Of a stretch of 64,000 bases of DNA, positions 1-7,984 are shown piece by piece. A model generated the notes under the pieces. The model searched no databases. It had not been told where the DNA came from and saw only the letters and a list, made by a program, of their open reading frames with translations. The DNA comes from G020354785 sp964461435 (GTDB lineage Bacteria; Bacteroidota; Bacteroidia; Bacteroidales; UBA10428), in the NCBI GenBank assembly GCA_964461435.1, contig CAYWUI010000002.1, positions 75,928-139,927 of the forward strand. The letters are read 5' to 3'. The translations under genes were made by a program, and so were the position numbers. Numbering within the stretch: position 1 is the stretch's first letter; each line of letters opens with the position of its first letter.

Positions 1-593
1 GTTATTCCACTGCGGTTGAGCCAGGCCAGGGCCCTCTTGCTTGCATCAATCTCTACCGGTAAAGTAACCAGCGCAAATAATGAAAATATAGCATAGCAGG
101 CAATAATAATATAGAGTGCCGATTCGAAAGATATTACTCCCGGCAGGAATAAGAATCCAATAAACATCACTGCAAAAATGATGTTCATAATCTTTGCACT
201 GATGTTTTGCAGGGGCACCAAAGCTGTCCGGAACTGCAAAAATGCATAGGATCTTGCATGCTGCACCGCATGTCCGCATTCATGGGCCGCTATTGCAGCC
301 GAAGCAACGCTGCTGCCATGATAAACATCCGCACTTAGATTAACTGTCTTTGTTGCCGGATTATAATGATCTGTCAGCTGTCCCTGGACAGAAGTCACAC
401 TTACGTCATGTATACCGCTTTCATGAAGCATCTTCTCAGCAACCTCTCTGCCAGTCATTCCATAATTAATAGGAAGCTTTGAGTATCTTCTGAATCTTGA
501 CTTTAACTGACTGCCTATAAGTGAACTTATTATCAGAAATACTATAAAGATCATTAAATAACCGGGATTTATCATATAAGCATAACCAAACAT
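1..593 (-). CDS. Neutral zinc metallopeptidase, YugP/Zn_peptidase_2 family (3' end cut by window edge)
   Basis: Reading leftward from an ATG at 593, the frame stays open for 197 codons to the window edge, so the C-terminus is missing. The protein starts with a hydrophobic segment (about residues 8-28), has a zinc-binding HECGH motif at residues 104-108, and shows two more hydrophobic segments after about residue 135. This matches the YugP-type membrane zinc metallopeptidases, which are about 230 residues long. The substrate of the family is not established. It is divergent from pgk, with a 198-base gap between them. Because it has no stop in the window, it is easily missed. Confidence 0.9.
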   Translation of the reverse strand, partial: MFGYAYMINPGYLMIFIVFLIISSLIGSQLKSRFRRYSKLPINYGMTGREVAEKMLHESGIHDVSVTSVQGQLTDHYNPATKTVNLSADVYHGSSVASAAIAAHECGHAVQHARSYAFLQFRTALVPLQNISAKIMNIIFAVMFIGFLFLPGVISFESALYIIIACYAIFSLFALVTLPVEIDASKRALAWLNRSGI

Positions 594-676
594 TTCTTTT
601 TATTTTATTATTGTACTGTTAAATTAGTCATTTCATATAAACAAATTTCTTACCAAATCTGATTTTTATTTCCCGC

Positions 677-691
677 ATGTCAAAATGACAT
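677..691. promoter_or_regulatory. Short perfect inverted repeat in the zinc peptidase/pgk divergent gap
   Basis: ATGTCA and TGACAT are separated by AAA, giving 6-base arms. The repeat lies between two divergent genes and could be an operator. Arms this short arise often by chance in AT-rich DNA, so the call is weak. Confidence 0.2.
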
Positions 692-753
692 AATGAATGA
701 CCTGCCAAACACAATTATTTGACACAATCTTTTCTGAGTTCATTATAGTTTTT

Positions 754-761
754 TAAATTTG
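754..761 (+). promoter_or_regulatory. Candidate -7 box for pgk
   Basis: TAAATTTG matches the Bacteroidota primary sigma factor -7 consensus TAnnTTTG and sits 30 bases before the pgk start. I see no clear TTTG -33 element at the usual 19-23 base spacing; the nearest TTTG is 32 bases upstream. Confidence 0.4.
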
Positions 762-791
762 TCGAATTATTAATCTACAAACTAAATCAAC

Positions 792-1991
792 ATGCAGACA
801 ATTGATAATTATAACTTTGCAGGTAAAAAAGCAATAGTAAGGGTCGATTTTAATGTCCCCCTTGATAAGACAACTTTGAAAGTAACAGACGATACAAGAA
901 TAAGGGGAGCACTGCCAACGATAAGAAAAATCCTAAATGACGGGGGTTCGGCTGTTCTAATGTCACATCTTGGAAGGCCAAAAGAAGGTCCTGATGATAA
1001 ATTTTCTCTCAAACATGTAATCTCCAAGCTACAGGAGCATTTGCCAGGTACCAGGATCAAATTTGCAGACGACTGTATAGGTGATAAAACACTTCAGTTA
1101 AAAAAAGACCTGAAACCGGGTGAGGTCCTCCTGCTCGAAAATCTGCGCTTCCATGCCGGCGAGACAAAAGGAGATAAGAGCTTTACAGAACAACTTGCCA
1201 AAGGGATGGATGTATATGTAAACGATGCCTTTGGTACTGCACACCGTGCCCATGCCTCAACAACAATTATTGCCAACTGTTTCACTGGAGAGCATAAAAT
1301 GTTCGGCTATCTTATAAATAGTGAACTTAAAAGTATGGATAAGGTCATAAATGAAGCTGAGAAACCGTTTACAGCAATAATGGGAGGGGCCAAGGTATCG
1401 GACAAAATCCTGGTTATAGAAAACCTGTTGCCCAGGATTGATAACCTGCTCATAGGAGGGGGAATGACATATACATTTATAAAAGCACAGGGAGGTAAAA
1501 TCGGGAATTCCCTTTGCGAAGAAGATAAGCTCGACCTGGCGTTAAGCGTGCTTGAAAAAGCAAAGTCACATAATGTCAGCGTTTACCTGCCTGTTGATGC
1601 TGTTAATGCTGATAAAATCGATGCAGATGCGAAAACATCGTATTCAAAAACAGATGAGACTCCTGAAGGCTTGATGGGCCTCGATATTGGAGAGGAGACA
1701 ATCAAGAAGTACACCGGACTTATAAGTAGCTCCAGGACAATCTTATGGAACGGGCCAATGGGAGTTTTTGAGATTGATAAATTTGCCAGGGGCACTTCAG
1801 CAATAGCAAAAGCAATTGCAGACGCTACCTCTAAAGGGGCTTACAGCCTTATTGGCGGAGGTGACTCCGTTGCTGCCATAAATAAGAATAAACTAGGCGA
1901 TAAGGTAAGCTATGTATCCACCGGCGGAGGGGCGATGCTTGAATATATGGAAGGTAAAGAACTGCCGGGAATTAAAGCTATAAGAGAATGA
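792..1991 (+). CDS. pgk: Phosphoglycerate kinase
   Basis: This is the glycolytic enzyme that moves the acyl phosphate of 1,3-bisphosphoglycerate to ADP. At 399 residues it is full length. The N-terminal substrate-binding motifs RVDFNVP (17-23) and SHLGRPKE (58-65) are present, as are GGAKVSDK near residue 200 and the nucleotide-binding GGGDS at 355-359. It is cytosolic. The ATG start is 198 bases from the divergent zinc peptidase, and proC follows after 28 bases, so the two may be cotranscribed although their functions are unrelated. Confidence 0.98.
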   Translation: MQTIDNYNFAGKKAIVRVDFNVPLDKTTLKVTDDTRIRGALPTIRKILNDGGSAVLMSHLGRPKEGPDDKFSLKHVISKLQEHLPGTRIKFADDCIGDKTLQLKKDLKPGEVLLLENLRFHAGETKGDKSFTEQLAKGMDVYVNDAFGTAHRAHASTTIIANCFTGEHKMFGYLINSELKSMDKVINEAEKPFTAIMGGAKVSDKILVIENLLPRIDNLLIGGGMTYTFIKAQGGKIGNSLCEEDKLDLALSVLEKAKSHNVSVYLPVDAVNADKIDADAKTSYSKTDETPEGLMGLDIGEETIKKYTGLISSSRTILWNGPMGVFEIDKFARGTSAIAKAIADATSKGAYSLIGGGDSVAAINKNKLGDKVSYVSTGGGAMLEYMEGKELPGIKAIRE

Positions 1992-2019
1992 TTTATTCTG
2001 AATATATAAATACTTTGTC

Positions 2020-2832
2020 ATGAAATTCAAAAAAATTGCAATTGTCGGAGGGGGGAACCTTGGCTTTTCAATAACCAAAGGTTTGCTGGAAACCGGTGAC
2101 TACAAAAAAGAAAATATTATCGTCTCAGAAATCAGGGAGAGGAGGAGAGATTATCTGAGTGAATCCGGTTTCCAGGTTACAAGTAATAATAAGCTGGCAG
2201 TAATTGAATCGGAACTTATAATCATTGCCGTAAAGCCGCAACAGGTAAATGTGCTCCTTGATGAAATAGCTGGCACAGTTAATAAGGATAAACATATACT
2301 GGCCTATACTGTCTCCGGATTGCCCATCAGCGAGGTCGAAAAAAGACTGGGATCCCTGCCTGTATTCCGGTTAATGCCCAATACTGCTATCGAGATCAGA
2401 GAATCAATGACCTGCATATCATATAAAAATGCAGATAAAAAAGCTGCAAAGTCAATTATATCTCTTTTTGAAAGTCTCGGAAAGACTATTGTCATAAGCG
2501 AAGAACTGATGGCGGCAGCCACTGTCCTCGGTGCATGCGGTATAGCCTATGCCTTAAGATATATGCGCGCCGCAAGCCAGGGTGGTATTGAAATCGGATT
2601 CAGTGCTGAAGTATCACAGCTTATTACTGCACAGACCCTGAAAGGAGCTGCCAAACTTATACTTGAAAGCGGCAACCACCCCGAGAAGGAAATTGATAAA
2701 GTAACAACCCCCCAGGGAATTACAATATCGGGACTAAATGAAATGGAACACCAGGGATTCAGCTCTGCTTTAATTAAAGGACTGATAACATCCTATAACA
2801 AACTGGAAAAACTTCAGACAAACAATAACTGA
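2020..2832 (+). CDS. proC: Pyrroline-5-carboxylate reductase
   Basis: ProC catalyses the last step of proline synthesis, the NAD(P)H-dependent reduction of 1-pyrroline-5-carboxylate. The 270-residue protein has an N-terminal Rossmann motif (IAIVGGGNLG, residues 6-15), the LMPNTA substrate-region motif in mid-protein, and a helical C-terminal dimerisation domain with the TPQGIT signature. Length is normal for the family. It lies 28 bases after pgk. No other proline genes are near. Confidence 0.96.
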   Translation: MKFKKIAIVGGGNLGFSITKGLLETGDYKKENIIVSEIRERRRDYLSESGFQVTSNNKLAVIESELIIIAVKPQQVNVLLDEIAGTVNKDKHILAYTVSGLPISEVEKRLGSLPVFRLMPNTAIEIRESMTCISYKNADKKAAKSIISLFESLGKTIVISEELMAAATVLGACGIAYALRYMRAASQGGIEIGFSAEVSQLITAQTLKGAAKLILESGNHPEKEIDKVTTPQGITISGLNEMEHQGFSSALIKGLITSYNKLEKLQTNNN

Positions 2833-2905
2833 TGACTGCCTGCTCATTAACTCACAGGTTTGCTTAAAAATATAATATCTTTAAATATTAATAATACAAA
2901 TTAAC

Positions 2906-3745
2906 ATGGTCTCTCTTAATAAATTTCCGGACTATCTTTTTGACCAGTATAATAACTTCAGCAAAGAAGTGCCTTCAATGGCCAAAGCCCATGCATTTGC
3001 CGATAATATGATAAGTTTCCTCTTCCCTGTCAAAAGGGAAAGGAAATGCACCCTTCCCCAAATAAACCTGAATATGTCTCAACTGCAACTGGATTTAAGA
3101 GATATCCTGACTCCCATGGAAAAAATACTTGAAGGGACTGTAAGCACCATTACTGAGAAATTTTTTAAAGGACTGCCTTCCATATATGAAAGCCTTATTA
3201 AGGATGCCCGGACCTTTCTGAATTCAGACCCCGCTGCCCGGTCTGTTGAAAGTGTTATATTATATTATCCGGGATTTTACAGTATCTCCATTTACCGGCT
3301 TTCACATGCGCTTTATAATCTTAAGATTCCCTTCATTCCCAGAATAATATCCGAACACGCACATAGTAAAACGGGTATCGACATACATCCCGGGGCACAG
3401 ATAGGAGAGAATTTTTTTATTGACCATGGTACGGGTGTGGTTATAGGCGAAACCGCCACTATTGGCAATAATGTTAAAATTTACCAGGGTGTAACCCTGG
3501 GAGCAATGTATGTTAAAAAAAGCATGAAAGGGATAAAACGACATCCTACAATAGAAGACAATGTTATTATATATTCAGGCAGCACAATACTGGGAGGTGA
3601 AACAGTCGTAGGCCATGATACGATAATCGGCGGTAATGTGTGGCTGACAAAAAGTGTTCCTTCCTGGTCAGTTGTCTATCATGAAAGCAAGACTATTGTC
3701 AGGGATAATAAGAAACGTCCGGATACTAACGATTTTGTCATCTGA
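2906..3745 (+). CDS. cysE: Serine O-acetyltransferase
   Basis: This enzyme acetylates L-serine to O-acetylserine, the substrate of the cysteine synthase encoded next. It has 279 residues: a helical N-terminal half, then a left-handed beta-helix of hexapeptide repeats from about residue 155 (HPGAQIG, HGTGVVIGETATIG, IYQGVTLGA). The DHGTG and H-rich active-site region is intact. It is longer than short bacterial CysE forms and resembles the Bacteroidota/plant-like serine acetyltransferases. The 86-base gap to the cysteine synthase gene supports joint expression. Confidence 0.93.
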   Translation: MVSLNKFPDYLFDQYNNFSKEVPSMAKAHAFADNMISFLFPVKRERKCTLPQINLNMSQLQLDLRDILTPMEKILEGTVSTITEKFFKGLPSIYESLIKDARTFLNSDPAARSVESVILYYPGFYSISIYRLSHALYNLKIPFIPRIISEHAHSKTGIDIHPGAQIGENFFIDHGTGVVIGETATIGNNVKIYQGVTLGAMYVKKSMKGIKRHPTIEDNVIIYSGSTILGGETVVGHDTIIGGNVWLTKSVPSWSVVYHESKTIVRDNKKRPDTNDFVI

Positions 3746-3830
3746 TAAAGCGGATGAATTATTATTATGTGCCCGGAAAAACAATCATGCTGATATTTTG
3801 TTATATTATAATACCTAAACCCTGTTCACT

Positions 3831-4754
3831 ATGAAAGCCAATAATATCCTTGAGACAATAGGCAATACTCCCCATGTAAAAATAAATAACCTTTATAAAG
3901 GTAATTATGAGGTCTGGTTAAAACTTGAACGTGCAAATCCCGGTGGAAGTATCAAAGACCGCATAGCCCTGGCTATGGTTGAAGATGCTGAAAAGAAAGG
4001 AATACTTACCAGAGAGTCCGTTATTGTTGAACCTACTTCGGGAAATACGGGAATCGGACTGGCAATGGTGGCAGCGGTGAAAAAATATAAATTGATCCTG
4101 GTTATGCCCGAATCAATGTCAGTCGAGAGAAGAAATATAATGGCTGCCTATGGAGCTGAATTTGAACTCACTCCCAGAGATAAAGGTATGAAGGGCGCTA
4201 TTGAAAAAGCGCAACAGATTGCATCAGAAAATCCAAAAGTGTGGATACCCTCACAGTTTGATAATAAAGCTAACATTGAAATTCACAGGACAGTTACTGC
4301 GAACGAAATATTAAATGATTTTCCCGGGGGAATAGATTTTCTTATTACCGGTGTAGGGACAGGTGGTCATATAACAGGAGTAGCAAAAACACTAAAGAAG
4401 TCGTTCCCGAAGCTGAAAGTTTTTGCAGTTGAGCCCGAATTGTCACCTGTTATTAGCGGCGGGCAGCCCGGCCCCCACCCCATTCAGGGAATAGGAGCAG
4501 GATTTATTCCCGAAAACCTCGACAAAAAACTTCTTGATGGTGTTATCCTGATATCAAAAGATGAAGCGTTTGAATACGCTAAAAAAGCTGCCAGGGAAGA
4601 AGGAATATTCGGCGGAATATCATCGGGTGCGACTTTAGCGGCAGTGGCCAAAAAACTTCCTGAGATACCTGAAAAATCAGTAATCCTGGCATTTAATTAC
4701 GATACCGGTGAAAGATACCTTTCAGTAGAAGGATTGTTCCGCAGTCCGGTATAA
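3831..4754 (+). CDS. cysK: Cysteine synthase (O-acetylserine sulfhydrylase)
   Basis: This PLP enzyme replaces the acetyl group of O-acetylserine with sulfide to make cysteine. It has 307 residues. The Schiff-base lysine is K42 in NPGGSIKDR, the substrate loop PTSGNTG is at 68-74, and the phosphate-binding GTGGHITG lies near residue 176. It is CysK-like rather than cystathionine-synthase-like, because no extra domain is present. Its position right after the serine acetyltransferase fits the pathway, and the two enzymes commonly form a complex. Confidence 0.95.
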   Translation: MKANNILETIGNTPHVKINNLYKGNYEVWLKLERANPGGSIKDRIALAMVEDAEKKGILTRESVIVEPTSGNTGIGLAMVAAVKKYKLILVMPESMSVERRNIMAAYGAEFELTPRDKGMKGAIEKAQQIASENPKVWIPSQFDNKANIEIHRTVTANEILNDFPGGIDFLITGVGTGGHITGVAKTLKKSFPKLKVFAVEPELSPVISGGQPGPHPIQGIGAGFIPENLDKKLLDGVILISKDEAFEYAKKAAREEGIFGGISSGATLAAVAKKLPEIPEKSVILAFNYDTGERYLSVEGLFRSPV

Positions 4755-4773
4755 TTAAAATAATACCTCAAAT

Positions 4774-5340
4774 TCAGACTTTCGCTACACCGCCGGAAAC
4801 AATGAACTTCATCGCATCGGCTGCAGGAATATCAAGCAAAGTGATGTGTTCCCTGGGGACTATAAACATTTCCCCTGAAAAATTATATGAGTGCGGAAAA
4901 TATACCGATACCTTATCCCTGATACCTATGTCTGAAAGATCCTCCTGGGTTATAAATCCCATCTTTTCAAGATTAGAAACCAGGTTGACCTTAACCATCA
5001 CCGGCTGTTTGAACTTCTTCTCCTTCCCGACAAATGCCGATAATAAGTCCTTTATTGATGAATAAATTACCTTTATTAAGGGCGCACTCTTCATTATTCT
5101 GTCAACTAAAAGCCGTATCGGCCTGAAAAGGATAGTCTGCCCGACAAATCCCAGCAATGTTATGCCCGTAACTATTATTAGTAATCCTGCACCCGGGATG
5201 TCAATGTCAAAAATTTTAACAATATAATGCCTTATCGGCTTGTCAATAAATGTGAAAACCAGGTAGACAATATACATTGTCACAGCAGTAGGTGCCAAAT
5301 ACAGCAACCCCTGGAAAAAATATCTGACTAACTTTTTCAT
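4774..5340 (-). CDS. DUF502 family membrane protein
   Basis: This 188-residue protein has two predicted membrane helices near the N-terminus (about residues 10-32 and 48-70) and then a soluble beta-rich domain. The PTAVTMYIVY start and the FPHSYNFSGEMFIVP segment are typical of DUF502 proteins, whose function is unknown. It converges on cysK with a 19-base gap and no visible terminator. It may belong with the YjbR-like gene upstream on the same strand, but a 66-base gap separates them. Confidence 0.85.
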   Translation of the reverse strand: MKKLVRYFFQGLLYLAPTAVTMYIVYLVFTFIDKPIRHYIVKIFDIDIPGAGLLIIVTGITLLGFVGQTILFRPIRLLVDRIMKSAPLIKVIYSSIKDLLSAFVGKEKKFKQPVMVKVNLVSNLEKMGFITQEDLSDIGIRDKVSVYFPHSYNFSGEMFIVPREHITLLDIPAADAMKFIVSGGVAKV

Positions 5341-5406
5341 ATATTTGTATTTTAGTTAAATAATTACCTGTGAAATTATTGTCTTTGATACTTAACAAAT
5401 AATATT

Positions 5407-5763
5407 CTATAATGATTTCAGTTCTTCTAATTTTATTTTAGGTAGTTTTTGAACGACCATATTATATGATTTATCAATCCAGCTAAAAATAAGTTTATCC
5501 CTTATTGTCCCGTCGATTACAACCGTATTCCAGTGCTCCTTGTTGAAGTGATAGGCAGGAGTAACTTCAGGATGTTGTTCGCGTAGCTCCAGTGCCAGTT
5601 CCGGATCACACTTCAGGGTTAATCCCCTGCTATCCTCTGATAAGTCAAGCAAGGCAAACATTTTATCCATGACTTTAAAAACTAAAGCTGTATCATTAAA
5701 AGGCAGGCTTTCAGTAACACCGGGCTTAGACAGACAATAGGTTCGGATTTCTTCAAAGTTCAT
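5407..5763 (-). CDS. MmcQ/YjbR family protein
   Basis: The protein has 118 residues, the normal size for the YjbR fold (a double-wing-like DNA-binding fold of unknown role). Features include the opening IRTYCLSKPGVTESLPF, a CDPELALELREQ segment and HWNTVVIDG. Bases 5541-5610 are repeated at 7172-7241 with about 61 of 70 matching, inside a broken gene on the far side of the neighbouring ATPase. That makes this the intact member of a small duplication. Confidence 0.88.
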   Translation of the reverse strand: MNFEEIRTYCLSKPGVTESLPFNDTALVFKVMDKMFALLDLSEDSRGLTLKCDPELALELREQHPEVTPAYHFNKEHWNTVVIDGTIRDKLIFSWIDKSYNMVVQKLPKIKLEELKSL

Positions 5764-5905
5764 CTGACGTTTTTTGTATAATGCAAATATAAAAGATTCC
5801 TAATTTTTCTTGAGCATGTATATATTACTATACCATAAACGTAAAGTCATATCCTTTTACTTAAGCTGTAGTGTTGCAATGTTTGAATATCTCAAATCGG
5901 GAATA

Positions 5906-5923
5906 ATTGAAATTAACTTCAAT
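5906..5923. promoter_or_regulatory. Upstream operator-like near-palindrome before the ATPase gene
   Basis: This 18-base near-perfect inverted repeat has arms ATTGAA and TTCAAT. Its 16-base core (5907-5922) matches the core of the downstream palindrome (5939-5954) at 14 of 16 positions, consensus TTGAA[AG]T[TA]AACTTCAA. The two cores are 32 bases apart, about three helical turns, so a protein bound to both would sit on the same face of the DNA. Confidence 0.5.
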
Positions 5924-5933
5924 ATTTTATTAT

Positions 5934-5959
5934 AAATTTTGAAGTAAACTTCAAAATTT
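5934..5959. promoter_or_regulatory. Perfect 12-base-arm palindrome overlapping the ATPase promoter
   Basis: Arms AAATTTTGAAGT and ACTTCAAAATTT flank a 2-base spacer. The repeat covers the likely -33 element and most of the spacer before the -7 box, which is the position expected of a repressor site. It is the stronger of two tandem sites. Confidence 0.6.
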
Positions 5960-5969
5960 TGTATATTTG
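5938..5969 (+). promoter_or_regulatory. Promoter for the AAA/DUF4143 ATPase gene
   Basis: TTTG at 5938-5941 and TATATTTG at 5962-5969 match the Bacteroidota -33 (TTTG) and -7 (TAnnTTTG) elements with a 20-base spacer, inside the usual range. Transcription would start around 5974, giving a leader of roughly 15 bases before the TTG start at 5989. Confidence 0.6.
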
Positions 5970-5988
5970 TATATTAATATAATATTTT

Positions 5989-7116
5989 TTGCATTTATTA
6001 CGTGACATACGCCATCAGATTCAAAAAAACCTTTTCAAAGGTAAGGTCATTGTTATTTACGGTGCGAGAAGGGTTGGGAAAACGACATTATCAAAGCAAT
6101 TATTAAAAGAATATCCACAAAGTAAATACATCAACTGTGAACTCCTGCAAAATAAAACAGTACTTGAAACCACCAACAGCGAAAAACTAAAAGATTTAAT
6201 CAGTAACCATAAGCTTGTTATTTTGGATGAAGCTCAGTCAATTCAGAATATTGGCCTTGTTTTAAAAATTATTGTCGATACTTTTCCGGAAATCCAGGTG
6301 ATTGCAACTGGTTCTTCCAGCTTCGACCTGGCCAATGAAATAAGTGAACCACTTACAGGAAGAACCCGTAAATTTGCACTATATCCTTTTTCGTTAAACG
6401 AAATTTCCCAGGTTTACTCACAAATAGATATAAATGCACGAATTGATAACATTTTACGTTTTGGTTTATATCCTGATGTGTATGATAAAAATGAAGAAGA
6501 TTCCATAGAAGAGCTGAATGATATATCCAGCAGTTATTTGTACAAAGATGTATTACAATATCAAAATATCAAAAAGCCCAACCTCATAATTGATTTATTA
6601 CGTGCTTTGGCTTTGCAGCTTGGTTCAGAGGTCTCGCTCCATGAACTGGCAAGACTATTAAAACAGAATTCGCATACTGTCCTGAGATACATTGAATTAC
6701 TGGAAAAAAGTTTTGTAATTTTCAGGTTACACGCATTTTCGCGCAATTTAAGAAACGAAATAAGCAAAAACCAAAAAATATATTTTTATGATTTGGGAAT
6801 CAGGAATAGTTTAATACAAAATTTTAACCCATTGTTACTGCGAAATGATATTGGCGGAATTTGGGAGAATTTTTGCATAGTTGAAAGGATGAAATATCTT
6901 GAGAACAACAGGAAATTTGTAAATAAATATTTTTGGCGTACATACAGCCAAAAGGAAATCGACTATATTGAAGAACATAGCGGAATGTTGCATGCCTATG
7001 AATTTAAATATGCAACAGACAAAAAAGTGTCAATTCCAAAAGAGTTTGCCTATTCATACCCGGAACATTCCTTTAAGTTGATTAACCCGAATAATTTCAA
7101 CCAATTATTCTCGTGA
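5989..7116 (+). CDS. AAA ATPase with C-terminal DUF4143 domain
   Basis: The 375-residue protein has Walker A GARRVGKT at 25-32, Walker B LVILDEA at 76-82 and a sensor-like ATGSSSFDLA near 107-116. A winged-helix-like middle follows, then a C-terminal DUF4143 region with a nuclease-like E-x-D (KEIDYIE) and ExK (YEFKYA) pattern near residues 320-340. Such proteins are common in accessory parts of Bacteroidota and archaeal genomes and have no settled function. The start must be TTG at 5989: a stop lies in frame at 5980-5982 and no in-frame ATG precedes the Walker A motif. Two operator-like palindromes sit just upstream. Confidence 0.85.
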   Translation: MHLLRDIRHQIQKNLFKGKVIVIYGARRVGKTTLSKQLLKEYPQSKYINCELLQNKTVLETTNSEKLKDLISNHKLVILDEAQSIQNIGLVLKIIVDTFPEIQVIATGSSSFDLANEISEPLTGRTRKFALYPFSLNEISQVYSQIDINARIDNILRFGLYPDVYDKNEEDSIEELNDISSSYLYKDVLQYQNIKKPNLIIDLLRALALQLGSEVSLHELARLLKQNSHTVLRYIELLEKSFVIFRLHAFSRNLRNEISKNQKIYFYDLGIRNSLIQNFNPLLLRNDIGGIWENFCIVERMKYLENNRKFVNKYFWRTYSQKEIDYIEEHSGMLHAYEFKYATDKKVSIPKEFAYSYPEHSFKLINPNNFNQLFS

Positions 7117-7141
7117 TCTAAATTTCCCATAGATAACCTTT

Positions 7142-7549
7142 TCACAGTATATTAAAAATGGATAATGACTTTGTTGAAGTGATATGCCGGAGTAACTTCA
7201 GGATGTTGTTCACGTAATTCAATAGCCAGTTCGGGATCACATGCGGAGGAATCTGGCCTTTAAAGGTTTCCAGGTATTTCGCAAGGGTGTCATATCCACT
7301 TACAGAATTCTGTGCACCAAGGTCATCGATCCAGATGACATCCTGTGCTGCACATTCCATGAAGCCCATTGGATCGCCCGAAGCCCACTTCTCATTTGCG
7401 AACTTTATCTTTTACATGATGGCAGCTTTTGCCTCATCAACAGTTGGTGGTTTCGGCTCATTTTTGTATGAAACAAGGAACAGAGAAAGGATTAGAACTA
7501 AAACAGTACTTTGCAGAAATTTGGTTGTTGTCAGGATTTTGTTTTTCAT
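7142..7549 (-). pseudogene. Broken chimeric gene: secreted SnoaL/DUF4440-like N-terminus joined to a YjbR fragment
   Basis: From an ATG at 7549 the frame encodes a signal-peptide-like start (MKNKILTTTKFLQSTVLVLI, then more hydrophobic residues) and 45 codons, then an in-frame TAA at 7412-7414. It continues in the same frame with a SnoaL/NTF2-like stretch (NEKWASGDPMGFMECAAQDV and following). At about 7241 the sequence switches abruptly to the YjbR gene sequence (copy of 5541-5610), read in a different frame from the real YjbR protein, and stops at 7142. The SnoaL assignment is tentative. A deletion that fused two neighbouring genes, followed by decay, is the simplest reading. Confidence 0.7.
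7172..7241. repeat. Partial duplicate of the YjbR gene (copy of 5541-5610)
   Basis: Over 70 bases the two copies match at about 61 positions by eye, in the same orientation and without gaps. The match ends sharply at 7241, where the sequence becomes the SnoaL-like remnant. The two copies bracket the ATPase gene. Confidence 0.8.
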
Positions 7550-7605
7550 AAAGGTGGAGTTTTTGGAGACAATATTCATGGATATCTTCAATATTCATTT
7601 TTGTT

Positions 7606-7971
7606 TTAATTAATACCTGAATAAAAAGCCTCTTTTATATGATTAATATTCTGCTTATGACCATTAATAATAACCGAGATAATATCAAACCTTGCTTCCA
7701 GATCAATGTTATTGGAAATAATATATTCTTCAGCTGCGTCAATTAATAATCTCTGCTTTTGAACATTTACTGCTTCAACAGGATTACCGGAATAAATACC
7801 GGTACGGGTCTTAACCTCTATAAAAACTATTTCATTATTATCCTGTGCAATAATATCAACTTCCCTGTGACTGGTCCTCCAGTTTTTCTCCAGTATCCTG
7901 TACCCGTTAAGCTTTAAATATTCTATTGCCAGCGATTCCCCTCTCTTTCCAAGTTCAATACGTTCTGACAT
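7606..7971 (-). CDS. YraN family endonuclease-like protein (UPF0102)
   Basis: The product is 121 residues from the ATG at 7971; a TTG one codon earlier is less likely. It has the restriction-endonuclease-like core of YraN proteins: an N-terminal RGE motif at 10-12, REVDIIAQ with D39, and FIEVKTR with E52 and K54, together a PD-(D/E)xK pattern. YraN has been linked to Holliday-junction processing or recombination but its role is not well established. It lies next to the LD-carboxypeptidase gene on the same strand, 13 bases downstream of it, so the two are probably one transcript. Confidence 0.9.
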   Translation of the reverse strand: MSERIELGKRGESLAIEYLKLNGYRILEKNWRTSHREVDIIAQDNNEIVFIEVKTRTGIYSGNPVEAVNVQKQRLLIDAAEEYIISNNIDLEARFDIISVIINGHKQNINHIKEAFYSGIN

Positions 7972-7984
7972 CAATTACTAAAGA

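Noticed and set aside
809..1795. Several minus-strand open frames inside pgk, and similar frames opposite metG, topA, gldM, mtnA and others
   Set aside because: They lie wholly opposite or out of frame with well-conserved genes, have no recognisable motifs and no promoters; they are shadows of coding bias.
7142..7369. 75-residue minus-strand open frame as an independent gene
   Set aside because: It is the downstream half of the chimeric pseudogene: it starts inside the SnoaL-like part after an in-frame stop and ends in out-of-frame YjbR sequence.
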